Shown: positions 8,075 through 16,187, counted from the stretch's first letter. The stretch: DNA of 27,647 nucleotides from an uncultured Bacilli bacterium (GCA_934101275.1 CAKOQM010000016.1:1-27647); one strand, 5' to 3'. The notes: generated by a model from the sequence alone, not told the origin. Made by a program: numbers and translations.

Positions 8075-8875
8075 TTATTTTTCTTTGAAAAGACTCGCGA
8101 TTTCATAACCAATAAGCGTAAGAAGAAAAACTGCTAAAATGTTTGTAGAAGAAAGACAAGGTAAAAGCTTTAAGTAGAAAAAGTATAAAGAGGTTAAAAG
8201 GAATAGAAAAATAACCCACCAGGTTTCTTTCTTATAATGTTTAAAACAAAAGGAAACCAGTTTTACCATGAGAAAAACACCTATAACAGTTCCTAGAAGA
8301 AACGTACAAAACTCAGATACTTTAGAAAAGGGACTCGATAAAAGAGTTAAAACATAGGTGTAACTACCAAGACTAATAAAGGTAGATGTAGCACTTACCC
8401 CGGGTAAAACCATACAAAAGGCATCCACAAGACCTAAGAAAAAAACATAAAAGTATGAAGAAAAAGAAGGTGTAAAAGAAAAAGTGGTGAAACGTACCTC
8501 ATTATAGAAAGAAACAACAAGAAAAAAGGAAAGAAGAAGGAAAAGACTATTTTTTAAAGTGAAAACAACTTCTTTTTTTACCGTATCCAAAGTTCCTAGA
8601 ATAAGTCCTCCAAAAAAGGCCATGGTATATAAAAAGTAAGCATTTATAAAATAAAGGACAAACTTACTTCCTAAAAAAATAGCGAGACATACTCCAAGAC
8701 CCAGGAAAAATAAATAGGAGAAATTTCTTTTCTTATCTTGAAAAAACGTATTTAGTTTTTGTAAGGCCTCATCATAAACCCCCAGTAAAATAGCCAACAC
8801 GGCACCCGAGATACCGGGTATTATTTTACCTATTCCGATAAGAAAACCTTTTAGAAAAAGAAAAAAACTTTGCAT
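8075..8875 (-). CDS. DUF368 membrane protein, polyprenyl-phosphate transporter (PopT family)
   Basis: The start is taken at the ATG at 8875, with AGGTG 6 nt upstream; the in-frame GTG at 8884 belongs to the Shine-Dalgarno. The 266-residue product is almost entirely hydrophobic with about eight membrane spans. It has the DUF368 hallmarks: an N-terminal GFLIGIGKIIPGISGAVLA loop, a second similar GLVDAFCMVLPGVSATSTF loop (inverted repeat of the fold), and a GGLILGTL segment. DUF368 (PopT) and DedA proteins are known to flip undecaprenyl phosphate back across the membrane for reuse in wall synthesis. It lies between pnp (38 bp after its stop) and spoIIP. Confidence 0.9.
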   Translation of the reverse strand: MQSFFLFLKGFLIGIGKIIPGISGAVLAILLGVYDEALQKLNTFFQDKKRNFSYLFFLGLGVCLAIFLGSKFVLYFINAYFLYTMAFFGGLILGTLDTVKKEVVFTLKNSLFLLLSFFLVVSFYNEVRFTTFSFTPSFSSYFYVFFLGLVDAFCMVLPGVSATSTFISLGSYTYVLTLLSSPFSKVSEFCTFLLGTVIGVFLMVKLVSFCFKHYKKETWWVIFLFLLTSLYFFYLKLLPCLSSTNILAVFLLTLIGYEIASLFKEK

Positions 8876-8913
8876 AGGTATCACCTAGTAAAGTTTATTC
8901 TTAAAATACATTA

Positions 8914-11067
8914 TTATTTCTCAATCTTTTTTTCTGGTTTAGGAAGCGTTGCTTTTCTAGAAAGATTTAAACGGCCCCGATTATCATAACCTAGACTTTT
9001 TACCGTGATTTCATCGCCAATTTTAACGATGTCTTTTGGTTTATTGATTCTTTCATGAGCAAGTTCTGATACATGGACAAGGCCTTCACAATTAGGCCAT
9101 AAAGAAACAAAGCAGCCAAAATCTTCGACTTTTGTAACTTTTCCTGTATAAATTTTATCTGGTTCCACTTCTCTTACCACATCTAAAATCATTTCTTTGG
9201 TTTTTTGAATAATGTCAGCATCGGTATGATAAATAATAACACGACCATCGTCTTCTAAATCCACTTTAACAGCATCTTTATCATTTACGGTAGCAACGTT
9301 ACTTGCTTCTAAAATAATTTTCGTAATCATTTCCCCACCACGACCGATTACATCTTTAATACGGTCAGGATTGATTTTAAAGGTTTCAATTTTAGGTGCA
9401 TAAGGACTTAATTCTTTTCTTGGTTCTTTAATACAATCGGTCATTACATCTAATATTTCTAAACGAGCTTTTTTAGCTTGGGCTAAGGCTTCTTTTAAAA
9501 TATCTTTCGTGACACCTTTGATTTTAATATCCATTTGTAAAGCTGTGATACCTTCTTTAGTACCAGCAACTTTAAAGTCCATATCTCCCATGTGGTCTTC
9601 AAGACCTTGAATGTCGGTTAAAATCGTATATTTTTTAGGGTCTTCCTTAGAAGTAATCAGGCCCATGGCAATACCGGCAACAGGAGCTTTGATAGGAACA
9701 CCCGCGGCCATTAAAGAAAGACAGCCGGCACAAATAGTGGCTTGACTAGATGAACCATTACTTTCTAGGATTTCTGATACTACCCGAATGGTATAAGGGA
9801 ATTCTTCTTCCGAAGGAATCACATAAGATAAGGCTCTTTCTCCTAAAGCCCCATGGCCTATTTCTCTTCTTCCTGGAGAACCATAACGGCCTATTTCTCC
9901 AACTGAGAAAGCTGGGAAGTTATAATGAAGCATAAAACGTTTCGCATCTTCAATACCAAGACCATCTAAAATTTGATGTTCCCCAATAGCGCCTAAAGTC
10001 GTCGTAGCTAAACTTTGTGTTTGACCTCTTGTAAAGACAGCCGATCCATGACATCTTGGTAGTAAATCGATGCACGCATCTAAGTGTCTTATTTCATCCA
10101 TTTTACGACCATCTGGACGGATATGTTTATCGGTAATAAGTTTTCTTACCACATCCCCTTCCAAGTTATTTAAAATTTTACTTACTTGTTTGATTTTATC
10201 ATTTAAATTTTCATCTTCAAGATAAACATTTGTAAAATAGCCGATTGTTTCTTGTTTTAAACTTTCTACTTGTCTTACAGATTCTAATTTATCTTTAATT
10301 TGAATTCGTTTAAACATTTCTTCTTCGGCATAAGAAGTAACTTGACTTACAATATCTTTATCCAGTTCTGCTTTATCCAGTTCTACTTTTTCTTTACCAA
10401 TTTCTTTAATAATTTCTTTTTGGAAAGCACAAAGTTTTTTAATTGCCTCATGACCAAATAAAATACCTTCTAATATTTCTTTTTCACTACACTCCGCAGC
10501 CCCAGCTTCCACCATACAAATAGCTTCGCTCGTTCCTGCGACAGTTAAGTTCATTTTTGATTTTTCAAGTTCTTCAACGCTTGGATTAATGATATAGTCT
10601 TTACCAATTTTACCAACAACAACCCCGCAGACAGGACCATCAAAAGGAATCTCGGAAATTCCTAAAGATAAGGATGAACCAAATAAAGCGGCCATCACAG
10701 GAGAGTTATCTTGGTCTACCGATAAAATCGTATTAATAACTTGGATTTCATTTCTTAAATTTTCGTCAAACATAGGTCTTAAAGGACGATCGATAATTCG
10801 TGCAGCAAGAGTAGCTTCATCACTAGGGCGTCCTTCTCTTTTGATAAACCCACCAGGGATTTTACCTACAGAATAAAGTTTTTCTTGATATAAAACTTGT
10901 AAAGGGAAAAAGTCTTGAGTGATAACATTGGTGCCCATGACAGAAGCACTTAAAACAACGGTATCACCATAACGAACAAGACAAGCTCCATTGGCTTGTT
11001 TAGCAAGCCATCCTGTTTCAATAACAATTTCTTTACCAAAAAAATCGAGTTTAAATTCTTTTTTCAT
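8914..11067 (-). CDS. pnp: Polyribonucleotide nucleotidyltransferase (PNPase)
   Basis: The 717-residue protein has the full PNPase architecture: first RNase PH domain (about 1-215), an all-alpha linker, the catalytic second RNase PH domain (about 310-540; RYGSPGRREIGHGALGERAL and DIQGLEDHMGDMDFKVAGT, with the metal-binding Asp residues), a KH domain (IGRGGEMITKII, about 555-615) and an S1 domain (about 620-695). It degrades RNA 3' to 5' by phosphorolysis. AAGGAGA precedes the ATG. As in most Firmicutes it follows rpsO, with a terminator between them that should reduce but not abolish read-through. Confidence 0.98.
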   Translation of the reverse strand: MKKEFKLDFFGKEIVIETGWLAKQANGACLVRYGDTVVLSASVMGTNVITQDFFPLQVLYQEKLYSVGKIPGGFIKREGRPSDEATLAARIIDRPLRPMFDENLRNEIQVINTILSVDQDNSPVMAALFGSSLSLGISEIPFDGPVCGVVVGKIGKDYIINPSVEELEKSKMNLTVAGTSEAICMVEAGAAECSEKEILEGILFGHEAIKKLCAFQKEIIKEIGKEKVELDKAELDKDIVSQVTSYAEEEMFKRIQIKDKLESVRQVESLKQETIGYFTNVYLEDENLNDKIKQVSKILNNLEGDVVRKLITDKHIRPDGRKMDEIRHLDACIDLLPRCHGSAVFTRGQTQSLATTTLGAIGEHQILDGLGIEDAKRFMLHYNFPAFSVGEIGRYGSPGRREIGHGALGERALSYVIPSEEEFPYTIRVVSEILESNGSSSQATICAGCLSLMAAGVPIKAPVAGIAMGLITSKEDPKKYTILTDIQGLEDHMGDMDFKVAGTKEGITALQMDIKIKGVTKDILKEALAQAKKARLEILDVMTDCIKEPRKELSPYAPKIETFKINPDRIKDVIGRGGEMITKIILEASNVATVNDKDAVKVDLEDDGRVIIYHTDADIIQKTKEMILDVVREVEPDKIYTGKVTKVEDFGCFVSLWPNCEGLVHVSELAHERINKPKDIVKIGDEITVKSLGYDNRGRLNLSRKATLPKPEKKIEK

Positions 11068-11087
11068 ACATTCTCCTTTTTATAAAG

Positions 11088-11115
11088 AAAAAAAGACACT
11101 AAAAAGATTAGTGCC
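11088..11115 (-). terminator. Rho-independent terminator between rpsO and pnp
   Basis: Minus-strand GGCACTAA (11108-11115) pairs with TTAGTGTC (11095-11102) around TCTTT, with one G-T pair, and is followed by seven T. It begins at the last base of the rpsO stop codon, the usual place for the rpsO terminator ahead of pnp. Confidence 0.85.
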
Positions 11116-11384
11116 TATTTTCTTAAATTTAATTTCTTAATTAATTCACGATAAGATACAACGTCGTTTTCTTTTAAATAATTTAAAAGTTTTTTCCTTC
11201 TTCCAACTTTCATTTGTAAACCACGTTTAGAATGATAGTCATGAATATGTGTTTTGAAATGTTCTGTTAAGTTGTTAATTTCTTCTGTTAATAAAGCAAC
11301 TTGTACTTCTGCACTTCCAACATCTTTCTTATCTTTTTGAAATTCTTTAATGATTTCAGCTTTTCTTTCTTTAGACATAGCCAT
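11115..11384 (-). CDS. rpsO: 30S ribosomal protein S15
   Basis: The 89-residue protein matches S15 along its length, with GSAEVQVALLTEEINNLTEH, H-x3-H-x-YHSKRGL and the basic KVGRRKKLLNYL. S15 binds the central domain of 16S rRNA early in 30S assembly. The start is set at the ATG at 11384 (MAMSKERK), which has a perfect AAGGAGG 8 nt upstream; a longer 102-codon frame would place that site inside the gene. Its promoter lies about 90 bp upstream in the tail of the neighbouring gene. The leader of about 80 nt could carry an S15 autoregulatory structure, but no convincing one was identified. Confidence 0.97.
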   Translation of the reverse strand: MAMSKERKAEIIKEFQKDKKDVGSAEVQVALLTEEINNLTEHFKTHIHDYHSKRGLQMKVGRRKKLLNYLKENDVVSYRELIKKLNLRK

Positions 11385-11474
11385 AATCTTTTCCTCCTTC
11401 TTTAACATAATCGGTTTATCCAAAGTAATTGACGAGGAAGTCAGAAAACTTCAGAAAAACTTCATTACCCAAAT

Positions 11475-11503
11475 AGTATAATATATTTTATTTAGGATTG
11501 CAA
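11475..11503 (-). promoter_or_regulatory. Sigma-A promoter for rpsO-pnp
   Basis: TTGCAA (11498-11503) and TATACT (11475-11480) on the minus strand with a 17-bp spacer. The -35 box lies within the last codons of the upstream 128-codon gene. Confidence 0.75.
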
Positions 11504-11878
11504 ATAGTTTTTTATATTATCCCGTAAAGAATAATAATCTGGGACAATCACATCTTCTTTAGAAACCCCCACTAAAACAGGTTCATACTTTTTATAATTT
11601 AAAAGACAAGCTCTTTCATAACCTAAGACGGCTAAAGAAGCAATGGTATCCACCGGAATATCAAACTTATGACGAAGATATTTTTCCTCTGTATAGTCTT
11701 TTAAATTAATTTGTTTTCCAACATAGATTTGTAAGGACTTATCTTTCGTTAAATTGAGTTTAACACCTGTAATAAGAGGCATGGAAAGTTCTAATTGTTT
11801 ATCTAAAAAATTTAAGGTCGTATCAAGTGATTGAAATTTTGTATACGAGTTTTTCCCAATGATGAACTGTGAACCCAT
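11492..11878 (-). CDS. Conserved-looking small cytoplasmic protein, function unknown
   Basis: I do not recognise the family of this 128-residue protein. It has no signal peptide or membrane helix. The predicted pattern alternates strands and helices: an N-terminal FIIGKNSYTKFQSLDTTLNF, then KDKSLQIYVGKQINL, a central helix with SLAVLGYERACLLN, and a C-terminal helix. It has no cysteine pair or catalytic motif I can name. A strong AAAGGGGG stands before the ATG and a good promoter lies in the gap before it, so it is very likely expressed alone. It sits between the C39-like peptidase gene and rpsO and carries the rpsO -35 box in its tail. Confidence 0.65.
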   Translation of the reverse strand: MGSQFIIGKNSYTKFQSLDTTLNFLDKQLELSMPLITGVKLNLTKDKSLQIYVGKQINLKDYTEEKYLRHKFDIPVDTIASLAVLGYERACLLNYKKYEPVLVGVSKEDVIVPDYYSLRDNIKNYLQS

Positions 11879-11904
11879 GATGCTTTCCCCCTTTGTGCCA
11901 GATT

Positions 11905-11933
11905 ATTTTATCATGATTTTTTTTAAAGCACAA
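11905..11933 (-). promoter_or_regulatory. Probable promoter of the 128-codon gene
   Basis: TTGTGC (11928-11933) and TAAAAT (11905-11910) on the minus strand with a 17-bp spacer, 27 bp before the start codon. Confidence 0.6.
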
Positions 11934-11934
11934 T

Positions 11935-13266
11935 CTAATTAGGATAGTAAAGAGCCCTTTGGCCAAACAAATTATAAATTTTATTAAATTGTGTTCTATT
12001 ATAACGTTTTATTTGACCTGTAAAAGAATCCGAAACAATAACACTTTGACTGTTAAAGCCAATAACAACAACACTGTGTAAATCTCCGAGCCACGAAATA
12101 ACTTCCCCGGTGGGTTTATAAATCCAAGAATCATAAACATCCGTATCCACGAGATTAATCGAAACCCAAACTTGAACCGGAATGCCTTGTTCTACCAAAG
12201 AAAGAACACTATTTAAAGAATGACCCGTATAATCTACCATACCAGCTTTAAACTTATTGGCCACTTCTAAAATAGGTTTTTGATAAACACCATAACCGGT
12301 ATTATCTTTAGGATCACCCACAAACTCAAGTTCAGGATTGCCCCCGTAACGAACACTTCCTTCATCATAAGGACTTTCTCCTTTCTTTAAAGAAGAAACA
12401 ATATCTTCCATGGTCACATCTACCTTATAAAAACGAAGTAAGTTATATAAGGTCACACTTTCACAGCCATTTGGATAATTTGGATACTGATTAAAGGTTG
12501 GAAAATCAACAATTTGATAGGTTATTTCTTTAGGAATAATTTGCAACGTTCTTGACGAGATCACTTCATTTCCTAAAGGATCACTGGCCGTATAATAAAC
12601 GTTATAAAGACCTGGCACGTTGTAACTTACTTTACTATCATCTACCGTATAAGAAACACTTCCAAAACGTTCATCCGTCACCGTAACTCCTATTTTTAAA
12701 TCCACACTTTCGCCAACTTCGATGGTTAGATAAGAAAGTCCCTTAAAAGTTGGTGGCTCTTTATCTTCTTTTAAGGTAAGCGTTGCTTTCATTGTTGATT
12801 CATTTTGGTAAATATCTCGTACGGTAATAAAAACATCCTGTTGACCTAATTTTTTTTCTAAAGATAAGGGTTCAATAGTATAAGAAGAAGTATCTAAAAT
12901 ACTTACAATAAAATCTTCAGCCGTTGGTAAATCCTCATCTATATATCTTTCTAAATCTTGAACTTCAATGATGGGGCGAGTCGTATCCAAAATAGAAATT
13001 TTTACACGATACGTATAATATTTCACTTTTACTTTAACTTCGTATTCTCCAATATCTTTTAAAGTATTTAAAGAAAGATCTGTCGATAACTGGGTTTTAT
13101 CATCTATTAAGTCATATATGCCTACCTCTTCGCCATATTCTTTTACAACATTTTTATGTATTCTTTTTTCGATTTGTTTATAATCATAAAAGATATAACT
13201 ACCAAACGCTACGAAAAGTAGAAAAAAACAAAGAACGATCAAAATTATTTTTTTACTTTTACCCAT
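11935..13266 (-). CDS. Membrane-anchored C39-like (papain-fold) peptidase with Ig-like repeats
   Basis: The 443-residue protein has an N-terminal transmembrane anchor (about 7-27) and an extracellular stalk. Two to three Ig-like domains follow (about 45-245), with repeated DTTRPII / EDKEPPTF joints and ASDPLGNEV. The C-terminal domain (about 250-443) fits the peptidase C39-like 2 fold: Q260 in PTFNQ (oxyanion), C268 in NGCESVTLYNLL, H397 in DLHSVVVIGF and D413 in VSDSF. This is the expected Gln-Cys-His-Asp order, so it is probably active. Such proteins cleave peptides or act on the cell surface; the substrate is unknown. It follows the rplT terminator and has its own start region, with a perfect inverted repeat at 13288-13310. 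Confidence 0.82.
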   Translation of the reverse strand: MGKSKKIILIVLCFFLLFVAFGSYIFYDYKQIEKRIHKNVVKEYGEEVGIYDLIDDKTQLSTDLSLNTLKDIGEYEVKVKVKYYTYRVKISILDTTRPIIEVQDLERYIDEDLPTAEDFIVSILDTSSYTIEPLSLEKKLGQQDVFITVRDIYQNESTMKATLTLKEDKEPPTFKGLSYLTIEVGESVDLKIGVTVTDERFGSVSYTVDDSKVSYNVPGLYNVYYTASDPLGNEVISSRTLQIIPKEITYQIVDFPTFNQYPNYPNGCESVTLYNLLRFYKVDVTMEDIVSSLKKGESPYDEGSVRYGGNPELEFVGDPKDNTGYGVYQKPILEVANKFKAGMVDYTGHSLNSVLSLVEQGIPVQVWVSINLVDTDVYDSWIYKPTGEVISWLGDLHSVVVIGFNSQSVIVSDSFTGQIKRYNRTQFNKIYNLFGQRALYYPN

Positions 13267-13287
13267 GCGACAACCCCATTCATACTA

Positions 13288-13310
13288 CTAAAAATATAAC
13301 ATATTTTTAG
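13288..13310. repeat. Perfect 10-bp inverted repeat upstream of the C39-like gene
   Basis: CTAAAAATAT and ATATTTTTAG flank a 3-bp centre (13288-13297, 13301-13310). It is AT-only apart from the ends and lies 22 bp before the start codon, between the rplT terminator and the gene. It could be an operator or an mRNA hairpin; a TATATT sequence overlaps it. Confidence 0.5.
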
Positions 13311-13313
13311 TTC

Positions 13314-13340
13314 AAAAAAAAGACATCCGCTTCGAATGTC
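13314..13340 (-). terminator. Rho-independent terminator of the infC-rpmI-rplT operon
   Basis: Minus-strand GACATTC (13334-13340) pairs with GGATGTC (13322-13328), one G-T pair, around GAAGC, followed by eight T. It is 13 bp after the rplT stop codon. Confidence 0.88.
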
Positions 13341-13352
13341 CTTCTAAAAGAA

Positions 13353-13910
13353 TTATTTTAAATTACTAATTAATTCGTCTTTTTTCATAGTAGAATAACC
13401 TTTTAAGCCTTGTTCTTTAGCAACTGCTTTTAATTCAGCTAAAGTCATTTTACTATAGTCTTTAGATTCTTCTTTTTTTGTTTCTTCCTTTTTAGGAGTC
13501 ACTTTCTTTTCTTCTTTTACTTCTTCTTTAACAGCTTTTGTTTCTTTAACTTCGCCATTTAAAGCTTTTTTAGAAACTTCAACTAATTCAGTGAAAGCTT
13601 TTGGATTATCGATAGCCAATTCACTTAACATTTTACGGTTGATTTCAATACCAGCTTTAGATAAACCGTTCATGAATTTAGAATAACTAATATCATTCAT
13701 ACGGCAGGCTGCATTGATACGTGTAATCCAAAGTTTTCTGAAATCTCTTTTCTTTTGACGACGATCTCTGTAAGCATAAGCACCACTATGGAAAACTTGT
13801 TCTTGAGCCGTTTTATATAAACGATGTTTGCTGCCAAAATAACCTTTTGCTTGTTTTAATACTTTTCTTCTTCTGTTTTTAGAAACAGTTCCGCCTTTAA
13901 CTCTTGCCAT
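13353..13910 (-). CDS. rplT: 50S ribosomal protein L20 with a C-terminal SAP/Rho-N-like extension
   Basis: Residues 1 to about 117 are a standard L20 (MARVKGGTVSKNRRRKVLK, AYRDRRQKKRDFRKLWITRI, AACRMNDISYSKFMNGL). L20 binds 23S rRNA early in 50S assembly and represses its own operon in Firmicutes. Unlike the usual product of about 118 residues, this one continues to 185: a Lys/Glu linker (about 118-150) and a small helical domain (about 152-185; MTLAELKAVAKEQGLKGYS, then KKDELISNL). The small domain has the look of a Rho N-terminal/SAP-like nucleic-acid-binding fold. The extension is in frame and ends just before a strong terminator, so it is a real part of the gene. AAGGTGG precedes the ATG. 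Confidence 0.95.
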   Translation of the reverse strand: MARVKGGTVSKNRRRKVLKQAKGYFGSKHRLYKTAQEQVFHSGAYAYRDRRQKKRDFRKLWITRINAACRMNDISYSKFMNGLSKAGIEINRKMLSELAIDNPKAFTELVEVSKKALNGEVKETKAVKEEVKEEKKVTPKKEETKKEESKDYSKMTLAELKAVAKEQGLKGYSTMKKDELISNLK

Positions 13911-13925
13911 ATTTACACCACCTTA

Positions 13926-14123
13926 CTAGATAACAGATTTAATTCTGCTAGCTTCTCCTTTGCTTAATGTTCCTTTGTTACGTCTTTGACGAATTTGTTT
14001 TGCACTATCTTTACTTGTTTTATGGTTACTGTTACTTAATTTGTAAGAAAGTTCACCATTTTTTTTCTTTTTAAAAACTTTGCTACTTGCTTTATGAGTT
14101 TTCATTTTTGGTCCTTTAGCCAT
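13926..14123 (-). CDS. rpmI: 50S ribosomal protein L35
   Basis: This 65-residue basic protein matches L35 (MAKGPKMKTHKASSKVFKKK, then KTSKDSAKQIRQRR). It is a small late-binding 50S protein. GAAGGA stands before the ATG. It occupies the invariant middle place between infC (16 bp) and rplT (15 bp), and should be controlled by L20 through the operon leader and translational coupling. Confidence 0.97.
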   Translation of the reverse strand: MAKGPKMKTHKASSKVFKKKKNGELSYKLSNSNHKTSKDSAKQIRQRRNKGTLSKGEASRIKSVI

Positions 14124-14139
14124 TTTAACTTCCTTCTTT

Positions 14140-14664
14140 CTATTTTTTAGGTGCTAAGATGATATACATGTTACGTCCTTCTTGTTTGACAGGCGTTTCA
14201 ACGATACTCATCTCACTTAACTTATCAGCAAATTTATTTAATACTTCTCGACCTAATTCAGGGTGAGCCATTTCTCTTCCTCTAAAACGAATAGATGCTT
14301 TTACTTTGTGACCACGTGTTAGATAGTCACCCGCATTTTTAACCCGTGTTTCAAAATCATGGATATCAATATTAACTGATAAACGATATTCTTTTAATTC
14401 TTTGTTCGTTTCTCTTTGTTTTTTTAAAGCATCTTTTTGCTTTTTTTGTTTTTCATAACGATATTTGTTATAATCCATAATTTTACCCACAGCAGGTGTG
14501 GCATTACCACTCATCAAAACAAGATCAAGACCTGCAAAACTTGCAATTGTCTTAGCATCTTCTAATGATTTCATACCCATTTGTTCTCCATTAGGTCCGA
14601 TTACCATAAGTTCACTTACGCGAATATTATTATTAATTGGTAATTCATCCGTTTTCTTTGCTAT
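14140..14664 (-). CDS. infC: Translation initiation factor IF-3, non-AUG start
   Basis: The protein is a full IF-3, with an N-terminal domain (ELPINNNIRVSELMVIGPNGEQ), a lysine-rich linker helix and a C-terminal domain (RLSVNIDIHDFETRVKNAGDYLTRGHKVKASIRFRG is its core region, about residues 85-120). IF-3 keeps 30S subunits free and checks start codons. No suitable ATG exists. The only good Shine-Dalgarno, GGAGGTG, lies 9 nt (counted from GGAGG) before an ATA at 14662-14664, giving 174 residues starting (M)AKKTDELP; an ATT two codons earlier (14668-14670) is only 3 nt away. Either way the start is AUA or AUU, the rare class on which IF-3 regulates its own synthesis. The ATG at 14715 would read through the leader hairpin and lacks a binding site. 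Confidence 0.95.
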   Translation of the reverse strand: MAKKTDELPINNNIRVSELMVIGPNGEQMGMKSLEDAKTIASFAGLDLVLMSGNATPAVGKIMDYNKYRYEKQKKQKDALKKQRETNKELKEYRLSVNIDIHDFETRVKNAGDYLTRGHKVKASIRFRGREMAHPELGREVLNKFADKLSEMSIVETPVKQEGRNMYIILAPKK

Positions 14665-14686
14665 ATCAATGCACCTCCATACAATG

Positions 14687-14716
14687 AAAAAGATGGACAG
14701 AACGAACCTATCCACC
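14687..14716 (-). terminator. Attenuator hairpin in the infC leader
   Basis: Minus-strand GGTGGATAG (14708-14716) pairs with CTGTCCATC (14692-14700), nine pairs including two G-T, around a 7-nt loop, followed by five T. It lies between promoter and infC start, as expected for L20-leader-type transcription attenuation. Confidence 0.7.
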
Positions 14717-14773
14717 TTTCACTAAACAATTTTACTCGATTTTTTAATTGTTTTAACCCAGTACTATGATACT

Positions 14774-14791
14774 AAGGTGAACAGATGGATA
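14774..14791 (-). promoter_or_regulatory. Antiterminator arm candidate of the infC leader
   Basis: Minus-strand TATCCATCTGTTCACCTT can pair with AAGGTGGATA, the 5' side of the attenuator hairpin (TATCC with GGATA, and ACCTT with AAGGT, across a bulge). Pairing here would break the terminator. This is the layout of the Firmicutes L20 leader (Rfam L20_leader type); the assignment is from base pairing only. Confidence 0.5.
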
Positions 14792-14826
14792 ATCCGTTGC
14801 TTCTTTCTTTTTCTATAACGTATTTC

Positions 14827-14855
14827 ATACTATCAGAGTTATACGTCTTTGTCAA
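14827..14855 (-). promoter_or_regulatory. Sigma-A promoter for infC-rpmI-rplT
   Basis: A consensus TTGACA (14850-14855) and TAGTAT (14827-14832) on the minus strand with a 17-bp spacer. The transcript would start about 155 nt before the infC start codon, leaving room for the attenuator leader. Confidence 0.85.
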
Positions 14856-14863
14856 TCATTTTT

Positions 14864-16162
14864 TTAATTTTTATAAATGTTATAAAAAGCATGTCTACCT
14901 GGATAAATAGCTTCCTCACCAAGTTCTTCTTCAATTCTCATAAGTTGATTATATTTAGCAATACGATCCGTACGAGACATAGAACCTGTTTTAATTTGAC
15001 CGGCATTAAAGGCAACTGCGATATCTGCGATAGTCGTATCTTCCGTTTCCCCAGAACGATGAGATACAACAGCCGTATAGCCATGACTTCTTGCAAGTTC
15101 CATAGCATCAAAAGTTTCTGTTAATGTTCCAATTTGATTTACTTTAATCAAGATAGCATTTGCGATATCTTTGTTAATACCTTCTTGTAAAATACTCGTA
15201 TTCGTTACAAATAAATCATCACCAACAAGTTGAACTTTTTTACCTAAACGATCGGTAAGTTTTTTCCAACCTTCCCAGTCATTTTCGCCTAAGCCATCTT
15301 CAATAGATATAATTGGATATTTATTAACAAGTTCTTCAAACCAATCAATCATTTCATCGGTTGTTTTAGAACCTCCATTACTTTTAACTAAATCATACAT
15401 TTTCGTTTCTGGATTATAAAATTCGCTGGCGGCAACATCCATGGCGATGCAAATATCTTCGCCTGGTTTATAACCAGCTTTTTCGATAGCTTCCATAATA
15501 CATTTTAAAGGTTCTTCGTTATCTTTAAGATTTGGTGCAAAACCACCTTCATCACCAACAGCCGTAACTTGACCAGCTGCTTTTAAAACGCTTTTTAAGT
15601 TATGGAAAACTTCACTACCCATTCGAATGGCTTCATGAATACTTTTAGCACCTACAGGCATAATCATAAATTCTTGGAAATCAACAGATGAATCCGCATG
15701 AGAGCCACCGTTTAACACATTCATCATTGGAACAGGCATTTTTTTAGCATTCGTTCCACCTAAATAGCGATATAATGACATACCAAAGTGATTAGCAGCA
15801 CAACGAGCGACAGCCATACTAATACCCAAAATAGCATTAGCACCATATTTTGATTTATCTTTTGTACCATCTAAGGCAATTAATTTTTTATCAATGCCAA
15901 CTTGGTCAGTAACATCCATACCAATAATTTCTGGAGCAAGGATTTCATTAACATTGTTAACAGCCGTTAAAACACCCTTTCCCATAAAACGAGACTTATC
16001 ACCATCACGTAGTTCTAAGGCTTCTCTTTCTCCTGTAGAGGCACCGCTTGGAACGCTTGCGCGACCCATTTCACCACATTCTGTGTAAACTTCTACTTCA
16101 ACCGTAGGGTTACCTCTTGAGTCAAGTACTTCTCTTGCATGTACGTCTATAATTCTTGACAT
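14864..16162 (-). CDS. eno: Enolase
   Basis: The 432-residue protein is a complete enolase converting 2-phosphoglycerate to phosphoenolpyruvate in glycolysis. The N-terminal capping region has VLDSRGNPTVEVEV and the SGASTGEREALELRDGD loop. The barrel has the GGSHADSSVDFQEFMI segment with the catalytic His and Glu, the metal ligands in SIEDGL and VGDDLFVTN, the catalytic Lys in ILIKVNQIGT and the SHRSGETED loop. AAGGA precedes the ATG. It has its own promoter and no obvious terminator before the infC promoter 9 bp after its stop, so some read-through into the infC operon is possible. Confidence 0.99.
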   Translation of the reverse strand: MSRIIDVHAREVLDSRGNPTVEVEVYTECGEMGRASVPSGASTGEREALELRDGDKSRFMGKGVLTAVNNVNEILAPEIIGMDVTDQVGIDKKLIALDGTKDKSKYGANAILGISMAVARCAANHFGMSLYRYLGGTNAKKMPVPMMNVLNGGSHADSSVDFQEFMIMPVGAKSIHEAIRMGSEVFHNLKSVLKAAGQVTAVGDEGGFAPNLKDNEEPLKCIMEAIEKAGYKPGEDICIAMDVAASEFYNPETKMYDLVKSNGGSKTTDEMIDWFEELVNKYPIISIEDGLGENDWEGWKKLTDRLGKKVQLVGDDLFVTNTSILQEGINKDIANAILIKVNQIGTLTETFDAMELARSHGYTAVVSHRSGETEDTTIADIAVAFNAGQIKTGSMSRTDRIAKYNQLMRIEEELGEEAIYPGRHAFYNIYKN

Positions 16163-16187
16163 TTTTAATTCCTTCTTTCAGGAACTT

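Noticed and set aside
11385..11474. S15-binding hairpin in the rpsO leader
   Set aside because: Only short GAAGT/ACTTC pairings are visible, below what would support an autoregulatory structure.
14665..14715. Longer IF-3 start at the ATG at 14715
   Set aside because: It would translate the leader's attenuator hairpin, lacks a ribosome-binding site and makes an unusual hydrophobic N-terminus; the Shine-Dalgarno at 14672-14678 lies within that extension.
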